A DNA stretch of 64,000 nt from assembly GCF_000314975.1 (NCBI RefSeq), contig NZ_BAEN01000041.1:186001-250000 (forward strand), read 5' to 3'. Each line of letters starts with the position of its first letter. Position 1 is the first letter of the stretch. The notes under the pieces are model-generated. The model was not told the origin of the DNA and did not search any database. It saw only the letters and a list, made by a program, of their open reading frames with translations. Shown piece after piece: positions 10,655 to 21,176 of the stretch. Position numbers and translations under genes: made by a program. This DNA is from Aliiglaciecola lipolytica E3. Lineage in GTDB: Bacteria; Pseudomonadota; Gammaproteobacteria; Enterobacterales; Alteromonadaceae.

Positions 10655-11340
10655 AGCACTGTGCCCTGCTCGATCAACTTCCCATCTGTAATATTTAGCG
10701 TTCTATCTAACTTGGCAGCAAGTTCAATGTCGTGAGTAACCACAATAAAGCTGGTGGAGATTTGCTCTCGCAATTCATTTAATAACTGATAAATACTTTG
10801 ACCTGTTTTATGGTCTAAATTACCGGTTGGTTCATCGGCTAAGACTAAATCAGGTTGGGTGACCAGTGCGCGAGCTATTGCTGCTCGTTGGCGTTCACCT
10901 CCAGACATTTTGGCGGGCTTATGACTCAATCGATGCGACAATCCCACACGTTTAAGAATTTCCTCTGCACGGTGTTTAGCTAAATCGGATTTAGTTTTGC
11001 CGATTAGTAATGGCATTGCGACGTTTTCTAACGCACTGAACTCGGGCAACAGATGGTGAAACTGATATACAAAACCTAAACATTTATTTCGAAAATCAGC
11101 CTGCTGCTTTTCGTTAAAGGCAAATATATCTTGCTGCTTAAAAAAAACGTTACCTGACGTTGGAGAATCTAAAGCCCCCAATATATGCAATAACGTACTT
11201 TTTCCAGAGCCCGAGCTTCCTAAAATAGCTATTTGTTCTGCACGACCAACAGTAAAATTAATATTATCAAGCACTTGTACTTTAGATTCATTTTCTTGAT
11301 AGGTTTTACTAACATTTTTACAGATTAACAACTGTGACAT
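10651..11340 (-). CDS. lolD: Lipoprotein-releasing ABC transporter ATP-binding protein
   Basis: This 229-residue ATPase powers lipoprotein release. Walker A is GSSGSGKST, the signature is [15 protein letters not shown] and Walker B is [12 protein letters not shown], with the H-loop in VVTHD. I place the start at the ATG 11338-11340 ([15 protein letters not shown]), which has a GAG-type ribosome-binding site and matches LolD. The longer reading frame from 11388 would run into the preceding gene. It is co-transcribed with the CNNM gene, 13 bases upstream, and with lolE, which it overlaps by 4 bases. Confidence 0.93.
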   Translation of the reverse strand: MSQLLICKNVSKTYQENESKVQVLDNINFTVGRAEQIAILGSSGSGKSTLLHILGALDSPTSGNVFFKQQDIFAFNEKQQADFRNKCLGFVYQFHHLLPEFSALENVAMPLLIGKTKSDLAKHRAEEILKRVGLSHRLSHKPAKMSGGERQRAAIARALVTQPDLVLADEPTGNLDHKTGQSIYQLLNELREQISTSFIVVTHDIELAAKLDRTLNITDGKLIEQGTVL

Positions 11341-11353
11341 ATTCTCTACTTTA

Positions 11354-12406
11354 TTATTCTTGCTGTTGGTTGAACAATTCACGCTCACGCCTTTTCCACA
11401 TGAGTCTGGCGACTTTTTTCATACTGACGTGTTTATCTTTTTCGTCGACTATTTCAAAACCTAAAAGACTTTCAAGCAAATCTTCTAAGGTTAATATGCC
11501 TTCCATTCCGCCGTATTCATCCACTACCAGCAGCATATGTGATCTAGACTGTAAAAAATATGGAAAGGTTTCTGATAGATTGGTGCTGCTTAGTAATGTC
11601 ACCATGTCTTTACGATAAGCGGCTAATGGCTTATCTCCATTACCGCGTGCTTGCGCAAGTATTAAATCGGACTTAAGCACAAAACCACTTATCTTTTCAG
11701 GCTCATCATCTTCAAAAACCGGTATGCGTGAATAAACTTCACTGGCATATTTATGGTAGAAAGTTTCGACCGTGAGATTTTCAGATACTTTAAAAACCAC
11801 CGTTCTGTGGGTCATGGCATCTCTCACTTTGAGATTATCCAGACTCAATAAGCTCTGTAAAATATTCGCTTCTTGATGTTCCAGTAAGCCTTCGTGTTTC
11901 GACAATTCAGTCATCGCGTGTAATTCCCCGCGACTTAACCCTTTTAATGGGCTCTCTTCGGTAAATTTACTGGTTAAGGCATTTGCCATTTGTACAAACG
12001 GGTAAAGTACCCAAACTAAATACTTTAAAAAATACGCAGTCACTGGCGCAAGTTGACGCCAATAGGTTGCCCCCAACGTTTTTGGGATGATCTCGGAGAA
12101 TACCAAAATTAATAAGGTTAAAATTGCTGAAGCCGCACCTAGATATGCATCCCCAAATACCACCGCAGCTTGCGCGCCGGCGCCTGCCGCTCCCATAGTA
12201 TGAGCGATAGTATTTAACGTTAATATCGCGGCTAATGGTTTGTTAATATCGGCCGTAAGATCATGCAAAATCAGCCCTGACTTTTCACCTTTATTCATCG
12301 ACACAGAAATATAAGCCGAAGAAATACTTAATATGACCGCTTCTGCCACAGAGCAAAGGAAAGAAAACCCAAGGGCAATAACAACGTAAATTATCAATAG
12401 CAACAT
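11354..12406 (-). CDS. CNNM (DUF21) and CBS-domain membrane protein
   Basis: The 350-residue protein has an N-terminal DUF21/CNNM membrane domain (residues 1 to about 135, three or four hydrophobic helices, beginning [23 protein letters not shown]) and then a CBS pair (about 190-315, with [14 protein letters not shown] and [20 protein letters not shown]). The family includes CorB/YfjD and TlyC-type proteins linked to magnesium or cobalt efflux, often misnamed hemolysins. It lacks the extra C-terminal CorC_HlyC domain of longer relatives and ends in a short basic tail. It lies 5 bases after the S9 peptidase and just before lolD, so it is probably part of that operon. Confidence 0.85.
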   Translation of the reverse strand: MLLLIIYVVIALGFSFLCSVAEAVILSISSAYISVSMNKGEKSGLILHDLTADINKPLAAILTLNTIAHTMGAAGAGAQAAVVFGDAYLGAASAILTLLILVFSEIIPKTLGATYWRQLAPVTAYFLKYLVWVLYPFVQMANALTSKFTEESPLKGLSRGELHAMTELSKHEGLLEHQEANILQSLLSLDNLKVRDAMTHRTVVFKVSENLTVETFYHKYASEVYSRIPVFEDDEPEKISGFVLKSDLILAQARGNGDKPLAAYRKDMVTLLSSTNLSETFPYFLQSRSHMLLVVDEYGGMEGILTLEDLLESLLGFEIVDEKDKHVSMKKVARLMWKRRERELFNQQQE

Positions 12407-12411
12407 AGCGC

Positions 12412-14466
12412 TTAATTATCACCTTCATTTTTCGGTTTATGCTGATCAAACCACCATAAAATATAATCCACTTTAGCCATCAAATTACTTGGCTTACGAT
12501 AAATACTGTGTGATGCCCCGGGAATTCTGACCATTGCGCTTTCAACACCTTGAATTTTTAACGCTTGATAAAATTGCTCAGATTCAGATATAGGCGTTCT
12601 ATGATCAGACTCCCCTGTCAGTAACATGGTGGGTGTAGTGACATTACCGACATACGATATCGGAGAATATCGCATATACTCTTCTAAATTATCCCATGGT
12701 TTACCATTGAACCAATACTGGTAAAAGTACGGGTAAAAATCGGCAGTCAACACAAAACTGTACCAATTGATGACAGGCTTAGCGACAACAGCTGCTGCAA
12801 ATCTTTGAGTATGTCCGACAATCCAAGCTGCCAAGGTCCCACCGCCTGAGCCACCAGTAACAAATAATTGCTGGGTATCAACAAATCCCTTTTCAATAAC
12901 TGCATCAACACCTGACATTAAATCATCATAATCTTGGCTCGGATAATTTTTATCGATGCTATGTGCAAACTCTTGTCCATAACTTGAACTTCCACGTGGA
13001 TTTACATATAAGACTACATTACCCGCAGCTGCATACAATTGTATCTCCATAGAAAAGTGTGGGCCATAAGCTGTAACAGGACCTCCATGAATTTCCAATA
13101 CTAGTGGGTATTTTTTGCTTTTATCAAATCCTGGCGGATACGCTATCCACCCCTGAATATCTTGCCCATCAGCACTGGATTTAAACCAGATCTCTTCGAT
13201 ATTAGCTAATGATTTGTGGCCTAAAGCGTCGTCATTTAAATAAGTTAGCTGTGTGGTTGTATTTTTTTCGACTAACCCGACATCTGCGGGTCTTTGTGGA
13301 TTAGAAAAAGTAATTGCGACTTTACCGCTATCACTGACAGCAAATTCAGCACCTGTATACGGGCGGCCATACGATTGACCACCTAATTTATCAGAAAGTA
13401 TCGTGCGTTTGTCAACCGTTCTTGCCGATTGCAGGGCAAGTACTGTTTTACCCATATCATCATATTGAATATACAGATTCCGGCCATTTTTATCCCAAGC
13501 GATTGCGTCGATACTGCGATCTAACCCTTCTGATACGAATACTGTTTCAGCATTAGACAATTGTTTTACATAGACATTTGCGTTTGCGTAATTTTTGCGT
13601 TTATCATCAAACCCTATATAAGCTATATACTTACCATCGGGTGATACAATAGGACTAGCATCAGGACCGTCCCTATCGGTTATTTGGGTAATGTCTCCAG
13701 TTGCCACTGAAATGGCGAAAATATCAGAGTTTAGCGGCGCAAAATCACGGTTTTCTGAACGGTTAGCGGCAAAATAGATAACATCACTTTGCTTACTCCA
13801 ACTTAAATTACCACTATTATCAAATTTGTCGTTAGTAAGTTGTCTTGGTGTACCTCCATCGGCAGATAAAACAAACAACTCAGTGCTTCCAGGGACGCTA
13901 TACCCACCGCCATCGAATCGATAGTACACATCGTCAATAAACACCGCAGACTCTGCCCATTTAGCTCCGCTAGGCTTTCCTGAGAGACTAACAGGATTAT
14001 TGGGCTTTCCTTCGACAAACATGCTAAATGCAATGTGTTTACCGTCTGGAGACCAGCTCAATCCGCTGGGCGAAGAAGTCAGGTTAGTTAACTTTGCGGT
14101 TTTCCCAGTAGTTAACCACGTCATATAAATTTGTGGTTTTCCAGTACGAGTGGAAATAAAAGCCAGCTTGTTGCCATCAGGAGATAAAATTGGATTAAAG
14201 TCGAGATGATCTCCGGTGGTAACAGGAAGCATGTTTTTAGATTTAGTATTAACTGACCAAATATTTCCAAGCTTCCGGTCAGTTTGAATATCCATATAAT
14301 GACGGACAAAATAGATTGTATCTCCGTCAGGGTTAATAGTTAAATCCGCGGCATACTCAATATCAAATATGTTTTTTGATTCCAACACATCTAGCTGAGA
14401 ATCGGCATTCACAATAGTGGGTATCATCCCAGTTAAAATCAAACATATTCCAATTAGCTTTTTCAT
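12412..14466 (-). CDS. Secreted S9 family prolyl oligopeptidase-like peptidase
   Basis: The 684 residues begin with a Sec signal peptide (MKKLIGICLILTGMIPTIVNA), so the protein is exported. A WD40-like beta-propeller (PD40 repeats such as LSPDGNKLAFISTRTGKPQIY and VSPDGKYIAYIGFDDK) spans about 30-400. The C-terminal alpha/beta-hydrolase domain carries the triad Ser540 (TGGSGGGTLAAW), Asp621 (GESDHRTP) and His653 (GASHSIYRKPSN). This layout is that of dipeptidyl or acylaminoacyl peptidases that trim short peptides in the periplasm. A separate S9 C-terminal remnant lies at 22146-22298. Confidence 0.93.
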   Translation of the reverse strand: MKKLIGICLILTGMIPTIVNADSQLDVLESKNIFDIEYAADLTINPDGDTIYFVRHYMDIQTDRKLGNIWSVNTKSKNMLPVTTGDHLDFNPILSPDGNKLAFISTRTGKPQIYMTWLTTGKTAKLTNLTSSPSGLSWSPDGKHIAFSMFVEGKPNNPVSLSGKPSGAKWAESAVFIDDVYYRFDGGGYSVPGSTELFVLSADGGTPRQLTNDKFDNSGNLSWSKQSDVIYFAANRSENRDFAPLNSDIFAISVATGDITQITDRDGPDASPIVSPDGKYIAYIGFDDKRKNYANANVYVKQLSNAETVFVSEGLDRSIDAIAWDKNGRNLYIQYDDMGKTVLALQSARTVDKRTILSDKLGGQSYGRPYTGAEFAVSDSGKVAITFSNPQRPADVGLVEKNTTTQLTYLNDDALGHKSLANIEEIWFKSSADGQDIQGWIAYPPGFDKSKKYPLVLEIHGGPVTAYGPHFSMEIQLYAAAGNVVLYVNPRGSSSYGQEFAHSIDKNYPSQDYDDLMSGVDAVIEKGFVDTQQLFVTGGSGGGTLAAWIVGHTQRFAAAVVAKPVINWYSFVLTADFYPYFYQYWFNGKPWDNLEEYMRYSPISYVGNVTTPTMLLTGESDHRTPISESEQFYQALKIQGVESAMVRIPGASHSIYRKPSNLMAKVDYILWWFDQHKPKNEGDN

Positions 14467-14588
14467 TTTAATCCCTACTCTATTGAATAACTCAGATAGC
14501 TTATCGCATTTATAGACAAATGCCTCCTAAATCGATTATTTGATGTAAGAGTTTGTGATTTGTAGTGTTTGAACATTAAACGGCAAGT

Positions 14589-15926
14589 TTAATTTAAAGT
14601 TATCAAAGTTCCTTCTAAAACCGCAGCTTTAACTTCTCCATCAAATAACATTAACCAAGTTGGTGATATACCTAATTGCTTAAACTTCGCAGGTTCAGGC
14701 TCTCCTATTCCCTTAATCACAGGCCAATCTATTAATCGATTTATCAACGATATATCACCACCAAAACGACAATATCCGCTTTTTAATAGAGAAATATACG
14801 TTTCCTGATTTAAGTCAATGGGTTCAACAACTTCGAATGTGTTACCAGGACAATAACTATAATTATGGGCATTTAATACTTCAAAGCCGCCTAATTGACG
14901 AAGATCGCCTAGCTCTGAGATTAACGCTGTTTTGTTTGTTTGTTTATTGATCGCAATATCTAGACAATAGTTTGCGTTAGCGGTTTCAACATTCAATCCT
15001 TTTATCAATAAATCCGCTAATCCATTTTCAACATTCAATGGCAATGAATTATAAGCAAACTCCCCTACTTCAGAATAACTACTTTGCGCAATATGATTCA
15101 TCCCATGAAGCAAACAAAAAAAGTTGAAGCGCCTTGCTTGCTGACGGTTCTCATCATTAAATGCGCTACCGGATTCAATCAGAACACATGCAATACCAAG
15201 GCTTGTGGCTAAATCGCCAAATGCACGTTCAGAATAACCATCGCTATATTTTGCGACTTTTCCAAAAAGTTCTTCTGCCATATCCGATAACACAGCACCA
15301 ATTAATTTCATGGCATTGCAACGGTGTGGAGGCATACTTTCATGTAAATCACCGGCGGGAGCAAGAAACGCCATTTCTACCGGCTTTAAAGAATGTTCAA
15401 TTCGATAATACTTAGATTGGTCGTGCAGATTAAACGCAAATTCAGGCTTTAGTTCGTCAAATAACGATTTGAGTACTCTTCCCTCAGGCGTTTGCAAAGC
15501 CGCTGCATCACGATTTATATCTATGCCTTGTGCATTTTCTCTGGTTTGCTTAGCAGCCCCATCTGGATTTAACATAGGTACAATATGCAACGTCACTTTG
15601 CTTAAAATATCTTGCAACCAAGCTTCAGCTATATTTTGTTTTAAAAAATGTATCAAATCGATAAGCGCAGCTGTAGCAGTAGGCTCATCACCATGCATCT
15701 GAGACCAAAATAATATGGCGCGATCACCATGTCCAATAGTCAACTGTGTAATTTCTTGGCCTAAATACGAATGCCCGACAACTTTGCGTCGAAAATGCAG
15801 CGAATCTGATGAAAGTGTCTGATTGATATTGTCGGTGACATCTTGCGGAAAAATGTGAGGTTTGTCTAATTGATCAATTCTAGCGTTTTTGTACAACTGG
15901 TCTAACACTTGATTATCAGGGATCAT
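14589..15926 (-). CDS. M14 family zinc carboxypeptidase
   Basis: The 445-residue protein has an M14 peptidase domain in its N-terminal two thirds. The zinc ligands lie in SQMHGDEPTATAAL (His and Glu) and in a later His within NLHDQ. PMLNPDGA and the IESGSAF segment, whose Glu may be catalytic, complete the active site. No signal peptide is seen, so a cytoplasmic role in peptide or modified-residue trimming is likely. I chose the ATG at 15924-15926, which has GGAG five bases upstream, over the in-frame ATG at 15956, which lacks a ribosome-binding site. The substrate is unknown. Confidence 0.85.
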   Translation of the reverse strand: MIPDNQVLDQLYKNARIDQLDKPHIFPQDVTDNINQTLSSDSLHFRRKVVGHSYLGQEITQLTIGHGDRAILFWSQMHGDEPTATAALIDLIHFLKQNIAEAWLQDILSKVTLHIVPMLNPDGAAKQTRENAQGIDINRDAAALQTPEGRVLKSLFDELKPEFAFNLHDQSKYYRIEHSLKPVEMAFLAPAGDLHESMPPHRCNAMKLIGAVLSDMAEELFGKVAKYSDGYSERAFGDLATSLGIACVLIESGSAFNDENRQQARRFNFFCLLHGMNHIAQSSYSEVGEFAYNSLPLNVENGLADLLIKGLNVETANANYCLDIAINKQTNKTALISELGDLRQLGGFEVLNAHNYSYCPGNTFEVVEPIDLNQETYISLLKSGYCRFGGDISLINRLIDWPVIKGIGEPEPAKFKQLGISPTWLMLFDGEVKAAVLEGTLITLN

Positions 15927-16071
15927 GACTACTCCACAGTTACCTTCATCAAACATATTTTTTCGGTACTAACGTATTATTTGATCACTTTGTGAAATAA
16001 AAACGCGTAACGTGATAAATTGTAATAACTTTAGCTGTTAGCAAGGTTATCCGCAATTAACTCTATTTAAA

Positions 16072-16380
16072 TTAGTTGCAGCCACCTTTTTGGGCTTGCC
16101 TTTGTTCATATGCAGCGATTTGTTCAGGTGTTGCCTTGGCTTGATACTTTTCTTTCCACTGCGCATAAGGCATACCATAAATTTTTTCTCTGGCTTGCTC
16201 GTAATCAAGTTCTACGCCTTTTTCTTCCGCCGCCGCTTTATACCATTTTCCTAAACAATTACGACAAAAGTCAGCCAAAATCATTAAGTCAATATTTTGC
16301 ACATCTTTGTTATCATCTAAATGTTTTAACAACCTTCTAAAAGTTGCAGCCTGAATTTCTATTTCAGTTTTTTGGTCCAT
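16072..16380 (-). CDS. DUF1244 family protein
   Basis: This 102-residue protein is typical of DUF1244, a small, highly conserved, mostly helical family. Conserved stretches are the AATFRRLLKHLDDNKDVQNID helix region, the paired cysteines in FCRNCLGKWY and the YGMPYAQWKEKYQ motif. The tail QKGGCN adds another cysteine. No function is established. The start is the ATG at 16378-16380, behind AAGGA; the upstream in-frame ATG at 16401 lacks this spacing. It follows pnp after a terminator hairpin. Confidence 0.87.
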   Translation of the reverse strand: MDQKTEIEIQAATFRRLLKHLDDNKDVQNIDLMILADFCRNCLGKWYKAAAEEKGVELDYEQAREKIYGMPYAQWKEKYQAKATPEQIAAYEQRQAQKGGCN

Positions 16381-16410
16381 GGTTAATTCCTTAAAATTCA
16401 AAGTTTAAAA

Positions 16411-16438
16411 AACAAAAAAGGAGCAAAAGCCCCTTTTT
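16411..16438 (-). terminator. Rho-independent terminator after pnp
   Basis: The stem aaaaagg-a-gc (16415-16424) pairs with gc-c-ccttttt (16429-16438) with one mismatch and a 4-base loop. Read on the minus strand it gives a G/C-rich stem followed by a T-rich run. It sits 22 bases past the pnp stop and before the DUF1244 gene. Confidence 0.7.
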
Positions 16439-16460
16439 GACATTTTCTATTTAATGAAGA

Positions 16461-18572
16461 TTACTCTTCTGACGGTGCTTCAGCTTCCGGCTTTTCTAAT
16501 AACTCTTTGATACTCAAACGAACGCGATTTTGACGGTCAATTTCCATCACTTTTACGTCTACCATTTGACCTTCAGAAAGATAATCAGAAGTCTTATTCA
16601 CACGCTCATGCGCGATTTGTGAAATATGAACCAAACCTTCTTTACCAGGAAGTACTTCAACAAACGCACCAAAATCAACGATGCGAGTTACTTTACCGTG
16701 GTAGGTTTTACCAGCTTCAACTTCAGCGGTCACCTGCTCTATTTTAGCAATAGCAATTTCAGCTTTTGCTAATTCAGTTGCAAATATTTTAATTGTACCG
16801 TCATCTTCAATTTCGATATTGGTATCCGACTCTTCGGTAATAGCGCGGATCATTGCACCACCTTTACCAATTACGTCACGGATTTTATCCTGATCGATTT
16901 TTAACGTGTAGATACGCGGCGCAAACTCAGACATTTCATCGCGGTGACCACCAAGCGCTTCATCCATTACACCCAGTATATGTAAGCGTGCTTCTTTCGC
17001 TTGCTTAAGGGCTTTTTGCATGATCTCTTTAGTGATACCTTCGATTTTGATATCCATTTGAAGTGCAGTAATACCTTGTGTAGTTCCAGCAACTTTAAAG
17101 TCCATGTCACCAAGATGATCTTCATCACCTAAGATGTCAGATAGGACAACAAAGTTCTCGTCACTCTTCACCAAGCCCATTGCAATACCTGCAACTGATG
17201 CCTTGATAGGTACACCCGCGTCCATCAATGCCAAAGAAGTACCACAAACTGACGCCATTGAAGACGAACCATTTGATTCAGTAATCTCTGAAACAACACG
17301 TACTACGTACGGGAACTCTGCTTCTGTAGGCATAACCGCTTGAATACCACGCTTAGCCAAACGGCCGTGGCCGATTTCACGGCGTTTTGGAGAACCAACA
17401 AAACCAGTTTCACCAACACAATATGGAGGGAAGTTGTAGTGCAACATGAAACGGCTGCTTGCCATTCCGCCAAGCTCGTCAATCATTTGTGCATCACGCT
17501 CGGTACCTAAAGTGGCAGCTACCAACGCTTGTGTTTCACCACGTGTAAACAAAGCAGAACCGTGAGTTCTTGGTAGAATACCGGTATTTACGTGTAAAGC
17601 ACGGATCATATCAGGTTCGCGACCATCGATACGCGGCTCACCAGCTAAGATACGTGAACGCACTACATCACTTTCTAAGTCGTGAAGCATCTCGGATACT
17701 TCTTTTGCGTCCTGCTCAGGATCAGCTTCTAATATTGCAGCGACTGCTTTTTCAGTCACAGCAACAACGGCATCTTTACGAACCATTTTATCAGAAATCT
17801 GATAAGCTTCTGTCATGCCAGCTTCGGCTAACTCTTTCACTTTTGCTTTAAGCGCAGTATTTTCTGCAACGGCTTGCCAGTCCCAACTAGGAGTAGCTAC
17901 GTCTGCTGCGAATTCTCTCACTGCATTTACCACAGCTTGGCTTTGCTCATGACCATACATAACGGCACCAAGCATCACTTCTTCAGATAATATGCTAGCT
18001 TCAGATTCAACCATCAATACTGCACTTTCAGTACCAGCAACAACAAGATCTAACTCACTGGTTTCAAGTTCAGATGTGAGGGTATTAAGAATATATTCAC
18101 CTTCTTTGTAGCCTACACGCGCAGCGCCAACAGGACCATTAAATGGAATGCCTGAAATAGCCAACGCCGCAGAGGTACCAATTAAAGAGATGATATCGGT
18201 AGGAATTTCTGGATTAGCAGAAACAACTGTAATGATGATTTGAACTTCATTCATGAATCCATCAGGAAACAATGGACGAATTGGACGGTCGATCAAGCGC
18301 GCAATAAGAGTTTCGCTCTCGGAAGGACGACCTTCACGTTTGAAAAAACCACCTGGTATTTTACCGGCTGCGTAGGCTTTTTCTTGATAATTAACCGTTA
18401 ATGGAAAGAAATCCTGGTCTGCCTTGACATCTTTTTTACCAACTACACTTACCAATACAGAAGTATCGTCCATGCTAGCCATAACAGCGGCAGTTGCCTG
18501 ACGAGCGATAACGCCCGTTTCTAAAGTAACAGTATGTTGACCATACTGAAAAGTTTTCGTAATAGGAGTCAC
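16461..18572 (-). CDS. pnp: Polyribonucleotide nucleotidyltransferase (PNPase)
   Basis: PNPase degrades RNA 3' to 5' by phosphorolysis and is a core degradosome component. The 703 residues show the standard order: first RNase PH domain, a helical linker, second RNase PH domain (with the phosphate-binding region near [11 protein letters not shown]), a KH domain ([14 protein letters not shown], about 560-580) and an S1 domain ([26 protein letters not shown], about 620-690). The start is a GTG at 18570-18572 with AAGGA seven bases upstream. Normally rpsO lies directly upstream; here there is no reading frame for it in the 306 bases before the divergent neighbour. Confidence 0.97.
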   Translation of the reverse strand: MTPITKTFQYGQHTVTLETGVIARQATAAVMASMDDTSVLVSVVGKKDVKADQDFFPLTVNYQEKAYAAGKIPGGFFKREGRPSESETLIARLIDRPIRPLFPDGFMNEVQIIITVVSANPEIPTDIISLIGTSAALAISGIPFNGPVGAARVGYKEGEYILNTLTSELETSELDLVVAGTESAVLMVESEASILSEEVMLGAVMYGHEQSQAVVNAVREFAADVATPSWDWQAVAENTALKAKVKELAEAGMTEAYQISDKMVRKDAVVAVTEKAVAAILEADPEQDAKEVSEMLHDLESDVVRSRILAGEPRIDGREPDMIRALHVNTGILPRTHGSALFTRGETQALVAATLGTERDAQMIDELGGMASSRFMLHYNFPPYCVGETGFVGSPKRREIGHGRLAKRGIQAVMPTEAEFPYVVRVVSEITESNGSSSMASVCGTSLALMDAGVPIKASVAGIAMGLVKSDENFVVLSDILGDEDHLGDMDFKVAGTTQGITALQMDIKIEGITKEIMQKALKQAKEARLHILGVMDEALGGHRDEMSEFAPRIYTLKIDQDKIRDVIGKGGAMIRAITEESDTNIEIEDDGTIKIFATELAKAEIAIAKIEQVTAEVEAGKTYHGKVTRIVDFGAFVEVLPGKEGLVHISQIAHERVNKTSDYLSEGQMVDVKVMEIDRQNRVRLSIKELLEKPEAEAPSEE

Positions 18573-18878
18573 TATTTATCCTTTTTAATATTTTCTATAT
18601 CGCTTTTAAATGCGGCGCATAGTATAGCCAGATGAAGAACAAACCGACAGTGAAATTTATATTTAATCCACAGTTTATTGCGGTTTTCCGATATTTTTAG
18701 TCTTTTCACGCTGCCTAAACATAAAGTACTTAGCCCATTGCGCAGAAAATAAATGGTAAATGGATTACAGACTGAAAAGTGCAGACACTTTAACGCACAA
18801 TTTCAATTTAACTTTGGCGCAATTAGAAATATATATTACACTCCACTTTAGTAATAAAAACGTCACAAAAGTGTAACA
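18573..18878. other. Divergent intergenic region between pnp and the 18879 gene
   Basis: These 306 bases hold no supported gene. On the minus strand a TATACT (18621-18626) could be a -10 box for pnp, but no convincing -35 is present. On the plus strand an A/T-rich tatata stretch near 18829-18836 could serve the 18879 gene. I see no rpsO coding sequence, although rpsO is the usual neighbour of pnp. Confidence 0.5.
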
Positions 18879-19613
18879 ATGCTATTAATTAAGCAATCAA
18901 AGTTAGTCATTGCAGTGTTAACTGTACTTTGCATCAGTGCCAAAACTCATGCGAACAACACGAGCGGTGTCACCGGACCAATCGTAAAACCAAATGACCA
19001 ATCGTACCAATTTCGTACTGCTTATACGCCAAGTGATAATGGCGAAAGAGAGCAACTAGTCGTTAGAATGAATGTTCAAAAATCTGTTAGTGATGATGTC
19101 CGTCTGCGGGTAGTTGGACAAGTAAGAGATACCACCGGCAGCTTTGAATTTGATTCTATTTCAGCTGATTTGTTGTGGCAGTTTCAACATAAAGAAGACG
19201 GAATCTGGGACAGTGCTGTACGTTTTGATTTAAAGGCACGCAAAGCACATCGAAGTGAAGGATTTTCCTTTAAGTGGACGAATAGATGGTCATTTGCTCC
19301 AGAATGGTCTCTTACTCAAGTTCTTTCATTCAGTAGAGACATTGGTGGAGACAATCCTGCATCAGGTACCTATTTGGAATCACGGACAGGCTTAGCTTAT
19401 AAATCAAGTAAAAACCTTACTTTCAGCCTCGACTCCTTTAATCAGCTAGGTAAAATTGGAGATTTTGGAAGCGCAAACCAAGAAAGCCATCAAATTGGTC
19501 CATCAATGTCAGGAAAAATTGAAGGATTTTCCTACTCAGTTAGCTATTTAGCTGGAGTATCGAGCGCCGCTAAAGATAATGTGTTCAGGCTATTCATCGG
19601 AAAATCGTTTTAA
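18879..19613 (+). CDS. Predicted outer-membrane or periplasmic beta-rich protein
   Basis: I do not recognise the family with certainty. The 244 residues begin with a signal peptide (about 1-25, ending AKTHA). They continue as alternating polar and hydrophobic strands rich in Ser, Phe and Trp, and end in Phe (LFIGKSF), the usual last residue of an outer-membrane beta-barrel. Segments such as SADLLWQFQHKEDGIWDSAVRFDLKA look like consecutive transmembrane beta-strands. The ribosome-binding site is weak, so the start is set mainly by the signal peptide. No neighbour suggests a function; it may be a small porin-like or structural barrel. Confidence 0.65.
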   Translation: MLLIKQSKLVIAVLTVLCISAKTHANNTSGVTGPIVKPNDQSYQFRTAYTPSDNGEREQLVVRMNVQKSVSDDVRLRVVGQVRDTTGSFEFDSISADLLWQFQHKEDGIWDSAVRFDLKARKAHRSEGFSFKWTNRWSFAPEWSLTQVLSFSRDIGGDNPASGTYLESRTGLAYKSSKNLTFSLDSFNQLGKIGDFGSANQESHQIGPSMSGKIEGFSYSVSYLAGVSSAAKDNVFRLFIGKSF

Positions 19614-19630
19614 TATTTCCTAATTACCTA

Positions 19631-19718
19631 ATTTGAAATCACTAAAATACGACGTCAACCCATGTCATTTAATAGAATTGAATGACTAATAACTAAATCG
19701 ATTTTACTGATTTCAAAT
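19631..19718. repeat. Large A/T-rich dyad upstream of metY
   Basis: Two perfect 11-base arms, atttgaaatca (19631-19641) and tgatttcaaat (19708-19718), are inverted repeats. After one mismatched pair the pairing continues inward (taaaat 19643-19648 with atttta 19701-19706), giving 17 of 18 pairs. A second, nested inverted repeat gtcatt/aatgac (19664-19669 and 19681-19686) is centred within one base of the same point. No T run follows, so it is not a standard terminator. It lies 66 bases before the metY start and could be an operator pair or a structured leader. Confidence 0.6.
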
Positions 19719-19783
19719 CCTTCACTATGCTTAATTTTCTCCATATTTGTAACCCAACTCCCCTACTCTTTTAAGGATTAATC

Positions 19784-21055
19784 ATGAAGTTAGAGTCGAT
19801 AGCATTACACGAAGGATATCAATCAGAAGCGACAACAAAAGCAGCGGCAGTCCCTATTTATCAAACAACCTCTTACACATTTGATGACACACAACATGGT
19901 GCTGATCTATTTGACCTAAAGGTTGCTGGAAATATCTACACGCGTATTATGAATCCGACAACTGACGTGCTTGAAAAACGCGTGGCTGCAATGGAAGGTG
20001 GAATTGGTGCAGTGTGTGTATCATCAGGTATGGCTGCTATCACTTACGCCATTCAATGCATATGTGAGTCTGGTGATAACATAGTCAGTACCAGTCAATT
20101 ATACGGTGGTACTTACAACCTCTTCGCCCACGCTTTACCACGCCAAGGTATCGAAACTCGGATGGTCTCTTTCGATGATTTTGATCTTTTCGAGAGCTCA
20201 ATTGACGTAAAAACCAAAGCGATTTTCTGTGAATCAATCGGTAACCCTGCAGGAAACGTGGTTGATATTAAACGCTTAGCAGAAATAGCAAACAAACATG
20301 GTGTTCCCCTAATTGTTGATAACACAGTGGCGACGCCTTATTTGTGCAGGCCATTTGAATTGGGCGCCCACATTGTTGTGCACTCGCTAACCAAATATAT
20401 TGGTGGACATGGAACTTCTGTAGGTGGTGTGATTGTCGACTCAGGCAAGTTTGACTGGGTCAAAAATAAACATCGTTTTGCCATATTGAATGAGCCTGAT
20501 CCCTCCTATCATGGGGTGATTTATACTGAAGCGTTAGGTGAAGCTGCCTATATAGGTCGCTGTCGCGTCGGACCACTTAGAAATACTGGTGCAGCCATTT
20601 CGCCAATGAATGCTTTTCAAATACTCCAAGGATTAGAAACGCTTGGCCTGCGCATGGACAGGCATTGTGAAAATGCTGAAAAGCTTGCTGCTTATTTGCT
20701 CCAACATGACAAAGTAGAATGGGTGAACTATGCTGCACTGCCAGACAGTCCTCACCACCAAAACTGTCAAAATATCACCTCAGGTAAGGCTTCAGGTGTG
20801 TTAAGTTTTGGCATTACTGGTGGCATTGAAGCAGGCACCAAGTTTATTGATGCACTAAATATGATACTTCGTTTAGTCAATATTGGAGATGCAAAATCGT
20901 TGGCATGTCATCCTGCTTCAACAACTCATCGCCAATTGAATGAAGATGAACTTAAAGCCGCTGGGGTAAGTACGGATTTAGTACGTATCTCTGTGGGAAT
21001 CGAGCATATTGATGACATTATTGCAGACGTTAGCCAAGCATTAGCTAAGGTTTAA
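19784..21055 (+). CDS. metY: O-acetylhomoserine sulfhydrylase (aminocarboxypropyltransferase)
   Basis: This PLP enzyme makes homocysteine directly from O-acetylhomoserine and sulfide. The 423 residues match MetY. The cofactor lysine is Lys204 in [15 protein letters not shown]. Other family marks are [28 protein letters not shown] and the C-terminal [14 protein letters not shown]. Cystathionine gamma-synthase is a related alternative, but the length and the insertion after the PLP lysine ([21 protein letters not shown]) favour MetY. It sits alone, preceded by the dyad at 19631-19718 and followed by the hairpin at 21110-21157. Confidence 0.92.
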   Translation: MKLESIALHEGYQSEATTKAAAVPIYQTTSYTFDDTQHGADLFDLKVAGNIYTRIMNPTTDVLEKRVAAMEGGIGAVCVSSGMAAITYAIQCICESGDNIVSTSQLYGGTYNLFAHALPRQGIETRMVSFDDFDLFESSIDVKTKAIFCESIGNPAGNVVDIKRLAEIANKHGVPLIVDNTVATPYLCRPFELGAHIVVHSLTKYIGGHGTSVGGVIVDSGKFDWVKNKHRFAILNEPDPSYHGVIYTEALGEAAYIGRCRVGPLRNTGAAISPMNAFQILQGLETLGLRMDRHCENAEKLAAYLLQHDKVEWVNYAALPDSPHHQNCQNITSGKASGVLSFGITGGIEAGTKFIDALNMILRLVNIGDAKSLACHPASTTHRQLNEDELKAAGVSTDLVRISVGIEHIDDIIADVSQALAKV

Positions 21056-21109
21056 TCATTTACTTCAAGTAGAAAACAGTCTAATTTTAACGCTAAAAAA
21101 ATACAAAAC

Positions 21110-21157
21110 AGCGTATTATATTTTTATGCACACCATGTCGCTTAAATATAATACGCT
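21110..21157. repeat. 14-bp perfect inverted repeat after metY
   Basis: The arm agcgtattatattt (21110-21123) is exactly reverse-complementary to aaatataatacgct (21144-21157), with a 20-base loop. It lies between metY and the small lipoprotein gene. It lacks the G/C-rich stem and T run of an intrinsic terminator. It could be a transcript-stabilising hairpin or an operator for the gene at 21177. Confidence 0.65.
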
Positions 21158-21176
21158 TTAAACAGTGGGATGAAAA

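Noticed and set aside
19651-19668. MetJ-like boxes near gacgtca upstream of metY
   Set aside because: One 8-base unit matches 6 of 8 consensus positions, but the adjoining unit matches only about half, below what a tandem met box needs.
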